A model generated the notes under the pieces. The model was not told the DNA's origin. It was given only the letters and a program-made list of their open reading frames with translations, and did not search any database. A stretch of DNA of 37,982 bases from Gemmatimonadota bacterium (GTDB taxonomy: Bacteria > Gemmatimonadota > Gemmatimonadetes > Longimicrobiales > Gaopeijiaceae): the NCBI GenBank assembly GCA_007132965.1, contig SLNQ01000065.1, positions 1 to 37,982 on the forward strand, written 5' to 3'. This document shows, one piece after another, positions 7,404-16,843 of the stretch. The number at the start of each line of letters is the position of its first letter. Position 1 is the first letter of the stretch. The position numbers were made by a program, and so were the translations under genes.

Positions 7404-8551
7404 GCGCAGACGACCATACCCCGGATCCGGTTCCCGAACCGGATCACCCGGGCATGGGATGGCTCGACGCCTCCGGAGAACACGCCGAGATCGTGCTGTC
7501 GACCCGGGTAAGGCTGGCCCGGAACCTCCAGGGACACCTCTTCGGCCCCCGGGCTCGCGACGAGGATCGCCTGGCGGTCCTGGAGCGGGTGCAGGGTGCC
7601 GTGGGACGAGTACAGGCATTGAAGAGCGCCGAAGTCACCGAGGTGGGCGCGCTGGAGGCCCGCACCCGAAGACTTCTCCTGGAACGCCGTCTGGCCTCCA
7701 GGGAACTGGTCGGTGAGAACGGGCGACCCCCGGGGAAGGGAACGGCCCTCATCATCGGAGCGGATCGATCACTGTCGGTCATGGTGAACGAGGAGGACCA
7801 CCTCCGGCTGCAGACGCTGTTTTCGGGCCTTCGGATCCACGAGGCGTGGAACATCCTGGACACGGCAGACGAGGAGCTGGGACAGCAGGTCCCCTACGCC
7901 TTCCATCCGGAGTTCGGTTTTCTGACGAGCTGTCCCACGAACGTGGGCACCGGGTTGCGGGCCTCGGTCCTGCTTCACCTTCCGGCCCTGGTCCTCACCA
8001 AGGAGATCGGGAAGGTGCTTCAGGGTCTGACGCAGGTGGGGCTCACCTTCCGCGGTCTCTACGGAGAGGGCTCGGAGGTGGTGGGAAACTTCTTCCAGCT
8101 CTCGAATCAGACCACCCTGGGGAAGAGCGAAGAGGACCTGGTGGATCACCTGGACCGGATCGTGCGGCAGGTGATCCAGTACGAGACGCAGGCCCGCAAG
8201 GTCCTCGTGCGCGACGCCGCCTCAGTCACCGAGGACAAGATATGGCGGGCCTACGGCCTCCTGCGCTACGCTCGGTCTCTCTCGTTCGAAGAGCTCATGA
8301 ACCTGCTGAGCGGGGTACGATTGGGGGCCGCTCTGAAACTACTCCCGGGGCTTCGGGTATATCCGTTGAACAAAATCATGATCTATACCCAGCCGGCCCA
8401 CCTGGAAGAAGCTGCGGGCCGGGAACTCTCGCCGAACGAGAGTGATGCCCACCGGGCGGCCTATGTTCGACGGATCCTGGCTTCCGAGGGAGTGGTATCT
8501 CCTGACAAGGGAAGCGACGAAGGATCCTCCTCTCCCGATGCGTCCGGTTGA
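7400..8551 (+). CDS. mcsB: Protein-arginine kinase McsB
   Basis: A phosphagen-kinase-fold enzyme that phosphorylates arginine side chains on proteins, marking them for ClpC-ClpP degradation in Gram-positive bacteria. In 383 residues it shows STRVRLARNLQGHLF (34-48), the nucleotide/substrate segment SVMVNEEDHLRLQ (126-138), and FLTSCPTNVGTGLRASVLLH (about 174-193), all diagnostic of the bacterial kinase. Length is slightly above the usual 350-365 because of polar tails at both ends. SPNESDAHRAAYVRRIL near the C-terminus matches the region that holds the phosphoarginine-binding pocket in characterised McsB. It lies between mcsA and clpC, the same order as in Firmicutes, but without ctsR. Confidence 0.95.
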   Translation: MSADDHTPDPVPEPDHPGMGWLDASGEHAEIVLSTRVRLARNLQGHLFGPRARDEDRLAVLERVQGAVGRVQALKSAEVTEVGALEARTRRLLLERRLASRELVGENGRPPGKGTALIIGADRSLSVMVNEEDHLRLQTLFSGLRIHEAWNILDTADEELGQQVPYAFHPEFGFLTSCPTNVGTGLRASVLLHLPALVLTKEIGKVLQGLTQVGLTFRGLYGEGSEVVGNFFQLSNQTTLGKSEEDLVDHLDRIVRQVIQYETQARKVLVRDAASVTEDKIWRAYGLLRYARSLSFEELMNLLSGVRLGAALKLLPGLRVYPLNKIMIYTQPAHLEEAAGRELSPNESDAHRAAYVRRILASEGVVSPDKGSDEGSSSPDASG

Positions 8552-8581
8552 ACGCCGGCCCAGTCCCGTCCGAGGGATTCA

Positions 8582-11074
8582 ATGAACTACAATTTTACCG
8601 ACAGAGTTCGAAAGGTTCTGGCCATGGCCAGGGACGAAGCCATCCGGCTCCAGCACGATTACGTGGGGACGGAGCACATTCTCCTTGGCCTGATCCGGGA
8701 AGGGGAGGGCGTGGCAGCAGCAGTCCTCACCAACCTGAGCGCGGATCTGGATCAGGTCCACGAGCGGATCGAAGAATCCGTGAAACCCGGGAAGGCGACG
8801 ATTGCCCTGGGGGAGTTGCCCTATACGTCCAGAGCCAAGAAGGTTCTGGAGTTCGCCATGGCCGAGGCCCGGGAGCTGAACCACTCCTACGTGGGCACCG
8901 AGCACCTCCTGCTGGGGCTGCTCAGGGAGGAGAAGGGAATCGCTGCCCAGGTGTTGAACTCACTGGGAATCTCCCTCGAGGAGGCCCGGGCCGAAACGCT
9001 CAAGGTCCTGGGCTCTGACGTGAGTCCCTCGGAACCGGCCGGGATCGGAGGGTCCTCGTCGGGCTCCTCCGGAGGCTCGCAGGGCGGAAAGGGAGAAAAG
9101 AAGTCCAAGACCCCAGCCCTGGATCACTTCTGCCGCGATCTCACCGACCTGGCCCGCCAGGACAAGCTCGACCCCACCATCGGCCGGAAGGATGAAATCG
9201 ATCGGGTGGTGGAGATCCTCTGCCGCCGCAAGAAGAACAATCCGGTGCTCATCGGAGAACCGGGGGTGGGGAAGACGGCCATCGTGGAGGGGCTGGCCCA
9301 GCTCATCAGCCGCGACGAGGTCACCGAGGCGCTGAAGGGTAATCGGGTTCTGGCCCTGGACATGGCGGCGGTCATCGCCGGCACCAAGTACCGGGGGCAG
9401 TTCGAGGAGCGGCTCAAGGCCGTGATGAACGAGATCTCGCAGAACAAGAAGGTGGTCCTGTTCATCGACGAGCTTCACACCCTGGTGGGGGCCGGAGCGG
9501 CCGAAGGGGCCATCGACGCTTCCAACATGCTCAAACCCGCTCTGGCTCGCGGCGAGCTCCAATGCATTGGGGCCTCCACCCTCAACGAGTACCGAAAGTA
9601 CATTGAAAAGGACGGCGCCCTGGAACGCCGGTTCCAGCCGGTCATCGTGGACCCGCCGGCGGTGGCGGAAACGGTCGAGATCCTGAAGGGACTCCGGGGG
9701 CACTACGAGGATCATCACAAGGTGGTGATCCCCGATGACACGCTGGAGTCGGCCTCCCGGCTGTCGGACCGCTACATCACCGATCGCTTCCTCCCGGACA
9801 AGGCCATCGACGTCATCGACGAAGCGGGCGCCCGTGCGCGGATCGCCTCGCAGGTTCCTCCGCCCGACATGGAGGAACTGAAGGAGGAGCTGGCGGAGAT
9901 CGCCGAGCGCAAGGAAAGCGCCATCCGCGACCAGGACTTCGAGAGGGCCGCCGAGCTCCGGGACAACGAACGAGAGCTTCAGCAACGGATCCGGGACCGG
10001 CAGGCCGAGTGGGAGGAGGAGCGAAAGCAGAATCGCCCTCGGATCGAGCCGGAGGATGTGGCCTTCATCGTGGCCCGCTGGACCGGAATCCCGGTCACGC
10101 GGCTCCGTCAGGCCGAAACCGAACGCCTGGTGAACATGGAGGACGAACTCCACAAGAGGGTGGTTGGCCAGGACGACGCCATCGAGGCCATCTCCCGTGC
10201 CATACGCCGGAGCCGGGCCGGGCTGAAGGATCCGAACCGCCCCATCGGCTCCTTCATCTTCTCCGGGCCCACCGGGGTGGGGAAGACGGAGCTCGCCCGG
10301 GCACTGGCCGAGTTCCTGTTCGCGGACCGCGACGCCCTGGTGCGGGTGGACATGAGCGAGTACATGGAGAAGTTCTCGGTGTCCCGCCTCATCGGCGCGC
10401 CTCCGGGATACGTGGGCTATGAGGATTCGGGCACGCTCACCAAGGCCGTTCGTCGTCGGCCCTACTCGGTGGTACTTCTCGACGAGATCGAGAAGGCCCA
10501 TCCGGACGTCTTCAACATCCTGCTGCAGGTGCTGGATGAGGGCCACCTCACCGACAACTACGGTCGGATCATCGACTTCAAGAACACGGTTCTGATCATG
10601 ACCTCGAACCTGGGTGCACGGGATATCACCAAGGGGGGCGGGCTGGGCTTCCATGCCGCCGACCCGCAGTCCAGCTACGAGGTCATGAAGAACAAGGTTC
10701 GCGAGGAGATCGAACGAGCCTTCAACCCGGAGTTCCTGAACCGGGTGGACGATACCATCGTCTTCCACCCCCTCAGCCGGGAGCAGATCGCCGAAATCGT
10801 ACACATTCTCCTGAAGGACGTGCACAAGCGCCTGGAAGCGGAGGAGCTAACCCTCCAGGTCACCGATGACGCCATCGCCTTCCTGGTGGACCGCGGCTAC
10901 GACAAGAAGTTCGGAGCGCGCCCCCTGCGGCGTGCCATTCAGCGGCACCTGGAGGATCCCCTGTCCGAGAAGATCCTGCTGGCCGAATTCGGCGCCGGCG
11001 CTGAGATCGAGGTGGACGTGGATCCGGATGGCGATCGGCTGACCCTGCGCGAGGCCTCCAAGACCAAGACCTGA
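8582..11074 (+). CDS. clpC: ATP-dependent Clp protease ATPase subunit ClpC
   Basis: A Hsp100 unfoldase that feeds substrates to ClpP. The 830 residues comprise two Clp-N repeats (about 4-145, each with [15 protein letters not shown] motifs), a Gly/Ser-rich linker (150-175), AAA-1 (Walker A GEPGVGKT 225-232), a middle domain with a UVR motif ([18 protein letters not shown]) that marks ClpC as opposed to ClpA or ClpB, and AAA-2 (Walker A GPTGVGKT 562-569). The ribosome site GAGGGA precedes ATG 8582. It follows mcsB by 30 bases and precedes bamA by four. No HrcA CIRCE element or CtsR-type operator is visible in the 30-base gap. clpP is not in the window. Confidence 0.97.
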   Translation: MNYNFTDRVRKVLAMARDEAIRLQHDYVGTEHILLGLIREGEGVAAAVLTNLSADLDQVHERIEESVKPGKATIALGELPYTSRAKKVLEFAMAEARELNHSYVGTEHLLLGLLREEKGIAAQVLNSLGISLEEARAETLKVLGSDVSPSEPAGIGGSSSGSSGGSQGGKGEKKSKTPALDHFCRDLTDLARQDKLDPTIGRKDEIDRVVEILCRRKKNNPVLIGEPGVGKTAIVEGLAQLISRDEVTEALKGNRVLALDMAAVIAGTKYRGQFEERLKAVMNEISQNKKVVLFIDELHTLVGAGAAEGAIDASNMLKPALARGELQCIGASTLNEYRKYIEKDGALERRFQPVIVDPPAVAETVEILKGLRGHYEDHHKVVIPDDTLESASRLSDRYITDRFLPDKAIDVIDEAGARARIASQVPPPDMEELKEELAEIAERKESAIRDQDFERAAELRDNERELQQRIRDRQAEWEEERKQNRPRIEPEDVAFIVARWTGIPVTRLRQAETERLVNMEDELHKRVVGQDDAIEAISRAIRRSRAGLKDPNRPIGSFIFSGPTGVGKTELARALAEFLFADRDALVRVDMSEYMEKFSVSRLIGAPPGYVGYEDSGTLTKAVRRRPYSVVLLDEIEKAHPDVFNILLQVLDEGHLTDNYGRIIDFKNTVLIMTSNLGARDITKGGGLGFHAADPQSSYEVMKNKVREEIERAFNPEFLNRVDDTIVFHPLSREQIAEIVHILLKDVHKRLEAEELTLQVTDDAIAFLVDRGYDKKFGARPLRRAIQRHLEDPLSEKILLAEFGAGAEIEVDVDPDGDRLTLREASKTKT

Positions 11075-11078
11075 TCCA

Positions 11079-13556
11079 ATGCCCTACCTGAACGTCTCCG
11101 GATCACGACATCGCTGGTTCTACCTGTTCGCCCTCCTGGCGTTGGCGGCCCTCTGGGGCCCGCCGCAACTGGCGGCTCAGGTCCCTGATCCGCCCGCCCA
11201 GGAGGAGATGCCCGGCGCCGAGGTGGTGGACTCGGTCGTCGTTGAGGGAAACCGCTGGGTCGAAAGCGGCGTGATCCTGGGAACCATTGGGATCCAGCCT
11301 GGAAGCGAGGTGAACTTTCGCGACATCCAGGCTGCCGAGCGGCGTCTCTGGGCCACCGGTCGGTTCGAGGACATTCAGGTCTATGCCCGGGGTGGAGCCA
11401 CCGACGACGATCCGGTGGTCCTCACCTTCCGGGTCGAGGAGCGTCCGATGGTACGGCGCCTCCGAATTGAAGGGCTCGAAAGCCTGAGCGAGCGAGACGT
11501 TCGAGACGAGGTGGACTTTCGGATCGGCGACCCCTTCCTGCCCCAGACCGTCGTCAATGCCCGGGCGTTCATCCGGGATGGATTGGCCGAGCGAGGCATC
11601 CCCTTCGCCCAGATCGACGAGGAGCTGGTCCCCGTGGCCGGCACCGACGGTCAGGAAGTGGAGTTGGTGCTCAGGGTCACGGAAGGGCAGCGAGTCACCG
11701 TGGCAAAGGTAGAGTTCCAGGGCAACGAGGTCTTCTCTGATTCTGAGATCACGGGCGCCATGACCACCCGGCCGGAGGGGTTCTGGTGGTTCAGGTCGGG
11801 GGCATACCGCGAGCAGGAGTTGGAGATCGACCTCTCGGAACGCCTGCCGGAGTTCTACGCGTCGCACGGGTATCTGGATTTCCAGATCCTCGAAGACACC
11901 CTGGTGATCGATCAGCGTACCGGAAAGTCCCGGCTCGAGGTCATGGTCGATGAAGGTCCCCAGTACCACGTGGCCGATTTCGATATCGAGGGGAATCGGC
12001 GGTTTCCGGCCCAGGATCTGGAGCGCTACTTTGCCGAGGAGGAGGGCGGGATCCTGCGCACGCTTCGCCTCCGCCGGGCTCCAGACGAAGACGGCCGAGT
12101 CTTCGACCAGACCGCCTTCGACGAAGCCGTCCAGCAGGTGGAGCAGCTCTACCGCAACGAAGGTTACCTCTACGTCCAGATCCGTCCCTCGATCGAGCGT
12201 CTCCCTCCAGAGGAGGGTGAGGACAACCCCCGGGTGGCGCTTCGCTGGCAGGTCCAGGAGGGCCAGCCTGCGTACGTGCGCCGGATCAACATCGAGGGCA
12301 ACACCTTCACCCATGACCGGGTGATCCGGGAGCGGATTGCCCTGTTGCCCGGGGACGTTTACTCAGAAGACCGGATTCTCCGCAGCTACCAAGCGATCTC
12401 GGGGCTGGGATTCTTCGAAACGCCACTGCCATTTCCCGACATCGAGCCCGATGAGCGCACCGGCGACGTGGACATCACCTTCACGGTGGAGGAGCAACAG
12501 ACCGGGTCCATCAACTTCGGTACCTCCATGGGCGGTGCCACCGGCGTGGCCGGGTTCATAGGGTATGAGCAGCCGAATCTCTTCGGGCAGGCCAAGTCGG
12601 GAAGCCTCAGGTGGGATTTCGGACGCTTCCAGAACAACTTCCAGCTCCAGTACACCGATCCCTCGCTCCGGCAGAGCCGGATCAGCGGCTCGCTGTCGCT
12701 CTTCCGCGCCCGCGACCGGTTCTTCACCTTTGCCACCGGTGAGCAGATCCAGACCGGAGGCCTCGTTCGGTTCGGCATCCCGATCCGCGGCTCGCAGAAC
12801 GCCCGCGTCTTCATGGGCTACAACCTCTCCCGCTCTGAATTCCGTTTGCGGGAGGGGGCCGACGACCAGTCCCTCTTTGCCCGACCGCCCGGGACCCGGA
12901 GCACGGTGACCCTGGGGATCACGCGCCAGACGCGGGACCACCCCATCTTTCCCACCATCGGCTCCGTTCTCTCCTTCGACTCCGACCTGAGTGGCGGTAT
13001 CCTGGGTGGCGACGGTGACTTCACGAAGCACCGGGCCCGAGGGGAGTGGTGGGTACCCATCGGTCGGGTGGGGGGCGAGCAGCCCGGATCTCGCCCCGTC
13101 ATCTTCACACTGGGCCTCAAGGCCGAGGCCGGCGCCATCTTCGGCGACGCCGGGAACTTCCCCTTCGACCGTTTCTGGCTCGGGGGTGTACAATTTGGTG
13201 AGTCGCTCCGGGGCTACGAAGAAACGACCATTACCCCGCAGGGTTACTTCCCGCGGGGCTCACGGCAGATCACCGACGTTCAGCGCCTGGGCGACACCTT
13301 CATGAAGATGAGCGCCGAATACGCGGTACGGCTCAACGACAACATTTCAGTCTCGGCATTCTACGAGGCCGGAAATGTCTGGCGCAGCCCCCGTGAGGTG
13401 GACCCGTCGCGACTCTTCAGAGGCGCGGGACTCGGGGTGCAGTTGGTGACCCCATTCGGGCCGATAGGGCTGGACTACGCCTACGGCTTCGACCGCGACG
13501 ACCCGGGGTGGCAGCTCCACTTCCGGATGAGTGGACAGGGCATGGGCGGGTTCTGA
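11079..13556 (+). CDS. bamA: Outer membrane protein assembly factor BamA
   Basis: Omp85-family protein that inserts beta-barrels into the outer membrane. The 825 residues begin with a signal peptide (basic GSRHRW, hydrophobic FYLFALLALAALW, likely cleavage near AAQ at about 35), followed by five POTRA repeats (about 47-430, each with a VxGN-type motif such as VVVEGNRW and INIEGNTF), then a 16-strand barrel ending in LHFRMSGQGMGGF with a terminal Phe. The barrel carries VRF/IGYEQPNLFGQ- and GGVQFGESLRGYEE-type Omp85 motifs. It starts four bases after clpC and precedes the chaperone ompH, as is common for bamA-skp. Confidence 0.96.
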   Translation: MPYLNVSGSRHRWFYLFALLALAALWGPPQLAAQVPDPPAQEEMPGAEVVDSVVVEGNRWVESGVILGTIGIQPGSEVNFRDIQAAERRLWATGRFEDIQVYARGGATDDDPVVLTFRVEERPMVRRLRIEGLESLSERDVRDEVDFRIGDPFLPQTVVNARAFIRDGLAERGIPFAQIDEELVPVAGTDGQEVELVLRVTEGQRVTVAKVEFQGNEVFSDSEITGAMTTRPEGFWWFRSGAYREQELEIDLSERLPEFYASHGYLDFQILEDTLVIDQRTGKSRLEVMVDEGPQYHVADFDIEGNRRFPAQDLERYFAEEEGGILRTLRLRRAPDEDGRVFDQTAFDEAVQQVEQLYRNEGYLYVQIRPSIERLPPEEGEDNPRVALRWQVQEGQPAYVRRINIEGNTFTHDRVIRERIALLPGDVYSEDRILRSYQAISGLGFFETPLPFPDIEPDERTGDVDITFTVEEQQTGSINFGTSMGGATGVAGFIGYEQPNLFGQAKSGSLRWDFGRFQNNFQLQYTDPSLRQSRISGSLSLFRARDRFFTFATGEQIQTGGLVRFGIPIRGSQNARVFMGYNLSRSEFRLREGADDQSLFARPPGTRSTVTLGITRQTRDHPIFPTIGSVLSFDSDLSGGILGGDGDFTKHRARGEWWVPIGRVGGEQPGSRPVIFTLGLKAEAGAIFGDAGNFPFDRFWLGGVQFGESLRGYEETTITPQGYFPRGSRQITDVQRLGDTFMKMSAEYAVRLNDNISVSAFYEAGNVWRSPREVDPSRLFRGAGLGVQLVTPFGPIGLDYAYGFDRDDPGWQLHFRMSGQGMGGF

Positions 13557-13625
13557 CGACCCGGTCCGGCAAATCACGGAGAGGGTGGCGCGAGTCGTCC
13601 TCAAATCAACGCGGAGAACAATTCC

Positions 13626-14156
13626 ATGTATCTACGTTCGTTCGTTCTGGCCGGTCTCCTGGTCCTTCTGGGGGCAGCTGCGCTCGAGGCGCAGACCCCG
13701 AGGATCGGGTACATCGACTCCCAGGCCATCCTTCAGGAGGCACCGGGAGCTCAGGAAGCCCAGGCTGAGTTCGAGAGAAACATGCAGGCGTACCAGGAGG
13801 AGATCCAGCGGATGGGTCAGGAGCTGGAGGGCCTCATCGAGCAGTACCAGCAACAGCAGGCCACCCTCTCTCCCGAGGCTCGTGAGCGCCGTGAGCAGGA
13901 GATCCGGCAGAAGGAGCGTAGCTACCAGGAGCGAGTCGAGGAGATGGAGATGGAGGCGCAGCAGCGTCAGCAGGAGCTGGTGGGGCCCATCCTGGACCGG
14001 ATGTCCGGTGCCATTGAGGAGATCCGGGCCGAAGGAGGCTACACCATGATCTTCGACGTGGCGTCCCGAGCCATCATCGCCGCCGACCCCGACCTGGACC
14101 TCACGGACCAGGTCCTGGAACACCTCCGGCAGACCACCGGCAACAACGACGGCTGA
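13626..14156 (+). CDS. OmpH/Skp family periplasmic chaperone
   Basis: A 176-residue periplasmic holdase that keeps unfolded outer-membrane proteins soluble on their way to BamA. A signal peptide (SFVLAGLLVLLGAAAL) ends with LEA/QTPR at residue 22. RIGYIDSQAILQEAPG follows, typical of the family, then a long Gln/Glu-rich coiled coil (about 35-125) that would form the Skp tentacle, and a short beta region (YTMIFDVASRAIIAADPDLD). It has a GGAGAA ribosome site before ATG 13626. It closes the long operon; a terminator follows at 14180-14229. Confidence 0.93.
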   Translation: MYLRSFVLAGLLVLLGAAALEAQTPRIGYIDSQAILQEAPGAQEAQAEFERNMQAYQEEIQRMGQELEGLIEQYQQQQATLSPEARERREQEIRQKERSYQERVEEMEMEAQQRQQELVGPILDRMSGAIEEIRAEGGYTMIFDVASRAIIAADPDLDLTDQVLEHLRQTTGNNDG

Positions 14157-14179
14157 CCTCGCTGAGCCGCTCGGAGACG

Positions 14180-14229
14180 GCCCCCGCCACCGCAGGCACC
14201 TGGACGATGCGGTGGCGGGGGCTTTTTTT
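14180..14229 (+). terminator. Strong intrinsic terminator after ompH
   Basis: A 14-bp stem, GCCCCCGCCACCGC (14180-14193) with GCGGTGGCGGGGGC (14209-14222), a 15-base loop, and seven T residues (14223-14229). It separates the prfB-ompH run from the lipid A run. Confidence 0.93.
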
Positions 14230-14267
14230 GTACAGGTCGCCCCCCGTTCACAGCCCGGCGGCCTGGT

Positions 14268-14289
14268 GTGTCATTCACGTCGATGACAC
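14268..14289. promoter_or_regulatory. Perfect inverted repeat upstream of lpxD (candidate operator)
   Basis: GTGTCAT (14268-14274), an eight-base spacer, and ATGACAC (14283-14289), lying 33 bases before the lpxD ATG and after the preceding terminator. Arm length and spacing fit a dimeric regulator site or a short hairpin in the lpxD leader. No clear -35/-10 pair was found around it, so the lpxD promoter itself is unassigned. Confidence 0.35.
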
Positions 14290-14322
14290 GAGCCCCGAGT
14301 TCACTTCCAATCCCTGTGTGCC

Positions 14323-15450
14323 ATGGATTCATTCCCGACCCGCCACTCCCGAACCGATACCTTTGGCCTGTGGGAAGCTGCGGAGCTCCTGGGCACGTCC
14401 GAAGCAGCGCCGGGTTCCGATCCCTCCCTCCGGGGAATCGCTGCCCTGGAGGAGGCGGGTCCCGAAGACCTCGCGCCGGTGGGACACCGGCGCTACCTCC
14501 CCCTCCTTCCGGACAGCCGGGCTGGGGCTCTCCTGGTGGTCGAGGACGTCGTCTCGCGCCTCCCCCCGGAGGAGACCCGTCCCCGACTGGTCGTGCCGGA
14601 TGTTCACAAGGCACTTCGCATCCTCCTGGAGTGGAGGTACCCTCCTGGGGAGACCGACCCCCGTGTGCACGCCACAGCGATCCTGGGCACCGGAGTCGCG
14701 CTGGGTAACGACGTCCGCATCGGACCCTACGCGGTGGTGGAATCGGACGCCCGCCTCGGAGACGGGGTCACGGTGGGAGCCCACACGGTCGTCGGGGCAG
14801 GGGCCCGTATCGGAGACCGATGTGTGCTTCACCCCCACGTCGTGGTCTACCCCGGGAGCGTCCTGGGCGACGAGGTGATACTCCATTCCGGGGTCCGGGT
14901 GGGCGTGGACGGCTTCGGGTACGTCTTTGAAGACAGCGAGCACCGAAAAGTCCCGCAGGTGGGCCGGTGTGAGGTCGAGAGCGGCGTGGAGATCGGGGCG
15001 AATACGACGCTGGACCGGGGCTCCATCGCAACGACCCGCATCGGAGCGGGCTCGAAGATCGACAACCTGGTTCAGGTTGGGCACAACGTGCAGGTGGGTT
15101 CCCGCTCCATCCTCGTGAGCCAGGTGGGGATCGCCGGATCAAGCCGCCTGGGGAAGGGAGTTGTGCTGGGTGGACAGGCCGGGGTGGGGGGGCACATCGA
15201 AATCGGCGACGGTGCCCAGATCGCGGCGCAGGCCGGAATCATCAGCGACGTGCCGGCGGGAGAGACCTACATGGGCTTCCCGGCACGGCCTCGCACGGAG
15301 TTTCTTCGAACCACCGCGGCCCAGGGAAAGATCAGGGAGCTTCTGCGTCGAGTCCGGGCACTGGAAGAAGAGCTGGAGAGCCGGCCGCCTCCGAAGCCGA
15401 ATGGCGACGGCACGAACGCGGCGGAGCCGAGCGCAAAAAACACCGATTGA
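14323..15450 (+). CDS. lpxD: UDP-3-O-(3-hydroxyacyl)glucosamine N-acyltransferase LpxD
   Basis: Third step of lipid A synthesis: moves a 3-hydroxyacyl chain from ACP to the 2-amino group of UDP-3-O-acyl-glucosamine. In 375 residues it has an N-terminal uridine-binding domain (about 12-110), a left-handed beta-helix of hexapeptide repeats (about 118-310), [11 protein letters not shown], and the catalytic His254 in [11 protein letters not shown]-terminal helix and a polar tail (about 330-375, [10 protein letters not shown]) follow; the tail is longer than in E. coli (341 residues). The ATG at 14323 has no clear ribosome site. First gene of the lipid A run. Confidence 0.95.
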   Translation: MDSFPTRHSRTDTFGLWEAAELLGTSEAAPGSDPSLRGIAALEEAGPEDLAPVGHRRYLPLLPDSRAGALLVVEDVVSRLPPEETRPRLVVPDVHKALRILLEWRYPPGETDPRVHATAILGTGVALGNDVRIGPYAVVESDARLGDGVTVGAHTVVGAGARIGDRCVLHPHVVVYPGSVLGDEVILHSGVRVGVDGFGYVFEDSEHRKVPQVGRCEVESGVEIGANTTLDRGSIATTRIGAGSKIDNLVQVGHNVQVGSRSILVSQVGIAGSSRLGKGVVLGGQAGVGGHIEIGDGAQIAAQAGIISDVPAGETYMGFPARPRTEFLRTTAAQGKIRELLRRVRALEEELESRPPPKPNGDGTNAAEPSAKNTD

Positions 15451-15536
15451 TCACCGAGCACACAGGCGCCGCGCCGTGTTACATTACGCCTGCTAGCGCG
15501 CCGGTGACGACACCCACGCACGAACCAGAGGAGCAC

Positions 15537-16832
15537 ATGATCGGAAAACGGCACGGGACGGTTGCAGGCCCGATTCGCCTCAGCGGCGTCGGAGTCCACT
15601 CGGGAGAGAACACGGTCCTCACCATCGAAGCCGCCCCCGAGGGGACCGGCATCGTCTTTCGCCGAGTCGATCGACCCGATGCGCCGGACATTCCCGCCGA
15701 CCTGGACCACGTCGCCGGTACCGATCTCGGGACCTCGCTGGCCGCCGGTGACGGCGAGACCCTCGTTCTCACGGTAGAACATCTCCTGGCGGCGCTGGCG
15801 GCCACCGGGGTGACCAACGCCACTGTCGTCCTGGACGGCCCGGAACCGCCCATCATGGATGGGAGCTTCACTCCCTACGTGGAAGCCATTCGTGAGGTAG
15901 GGGTCGCGGAACAGGAGGGGGAGGTCCCGGTCCTTCGCATCCGACGACCGGTCAGCGTGGAAACGGACAAGGGCGCCTCCTACGTGGCCGCACCGGGCGA
16001 CGGCCTGCGGGTGTCGGCTACCATCGACTTCGCCCACCCGGCCATCGGGCGCCAGTTCGGCACCTTCCACCTCGATCCCGATCGCTTCGCCACCGAGCTG
16101 GCTCCGGCCCGGACCTTCGGATTCCGAAGCGACGCCGACGAACTCCGGGAACGGGGCTTGGCCCTGGGGACCTCCCTGGACAACACCGTGGTCCTGGACG
16201 AAACGGGGGTAATGAACGACGGACTCCGGTTTCCTGACGAGTTCCTGAGGCACAAGGTGGGTGACATGGTGGGCGATCTGGCTCTCCTGGGTGCCCGGCT
16301 GGAAGGGCACGTGGTGGCGGAACGGCCCAGTCACCGTGGGAACGTGCAGCTGGCCAGGGCCCTGCGGGAAGACGCCAGGCGGTCGCCGGAAGGGGCCCCC
16401 ATTGTGGATGCCCAGAAGATCCTGCAGTACCTTCCCCATCGCTACCCCATGCTCCTGGTGGACCGGGTCACCCACTTCGAACCGGGGAAGCGAATCGTGG
16501 GGATCAAGAACGTGACGGTGAACGAACCCTTCTTTCAGGGACACTACCCGGGTCATCCCATCATGCCGGGCGTGTTGATCATCGAAGCCATGGCCCAGGT
16601 GGGCGGGCTTCTCCTCATGGACACCATCGAGAACCCCGACGACAAGGTCGTCTACTTCATGTCGCTGGATAAGGTCAAGTGGAGACGACCCGTCACGCCA
16701 GGCGACCAGCTCGTGTTCCAGCTGGAGCTCAAGCAGTTTCGTCGAAGCATCTGCCGCATGCGGGGAGAGGGATTCGTGGACGGCAAACTGGTGGCCGAAG
16801 CCGAACTCATGGCCAGGATCATGGACCGATGA
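15537..16832 (+). CDS. lpxC-fabZ: Bifunctional UDP-3-O-acyl-GlcNAc deacetylase / 3-hydroxyacyl-ACP dehydratase (LpxC-FabZ fusion)
   Basis: A 431-residue fusion. Residues 1-285 are LpxC, the committed, zinc-dependent step of lipid A synthesis, with zinc ligands His82 (VEHLLAAL), His239 and Asp243 (HKVGD), and catalytic His in PSHRGN. Residues about 290-431 are FabZ, the fatty-acid dehydratase, with catalytic His301 (LPHRYPMLLVD) and Glu350 (PGVLIIEAMAQ). The frame stays open upstream to a TTG at 15447, but AGAGG at 15527-15531 and a good LpxC N-terminus (MIGKRHGTVAGPI) favour ATG 15537. Both enzymes use the 3-hydroxyacyl-ACP pool in competing pathways, so a fixed 1:1 ratio may balance lipid A against phospholipid. 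The same fusion is known from Bacteroidetes. Confidence 0.95.
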   Translation: MIGKRHGTVAGPIRLSGVGVHSGENTVLTIEAAPEGTGIVFRRVDRPDAPDIPADLDHVAGTDLGTSLAAGDGETLVLTVEHLLAALAATGVTNATVVLDGPEPPIMDGSFTPYVEAIREVGVAEQEGEVPVLRIRRPVSVETDKGASYVAAPGDGLRVSATIDFAHPAIGRQFGTFHLDPDRFATELAPARTFGFRSDADELRERGLALGTSLDNTVVLDETGVMNDGLRFPDEFLRHKVGDMVGDLALLGARLEGHVVAERPSHRGNVQLARALREDARRSPEGAPIVDAQKILQYLPHRYPMLLVDRVTHFEPGKRIVGIKNVTVNEPFFQGHYPGHPIMPGVLIIEAMAQVGGLLLMDTIENPDDKVVYFMSLDKVKWRRPVTPGDQLVFQLELKQFRRSICRMRGEGFVDGKLVAEAELMARIMDR

Positions 16833-16837
16833 AGGAG
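16832..16837 (+). promoter_or_regulatory. Ribosome binding site deciding the lpxA start
   Basis: AAGGAG, then six bases to ATG 16844. It favours this start over ATG 16829, which overlaps the lpxC-fabZ stop and would have no ribosome site of its own apart from coupling. Confidence 0.6.
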
Positions 16838-16843
16838 TCGTCG

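Noticed and set aside
8552..8581. CtsR operator or CIRCE element before clpC
   Set aside because: The 30-base gap has only the ribosome site GAGGGA; no direct repeat or CIRCE-like inverted repeat is present.
8960..10825. 621-residue minus-strand open frame across clpC
   Set aside because: A shadow of clpC; no motif or ribosome site.
15447..15485. Promoter TTGATC ... TACATT before lpxC-fabZ
   Set aside because: The spacer is 27 bases, too long for a sigma70-type pair.
15447..15536. Longer LpxC-FabZ start at TTG 15447
   Set aside because: The added residues match no LpxC, while ATG 15537 has a ribosome site and the usual N-terminus.
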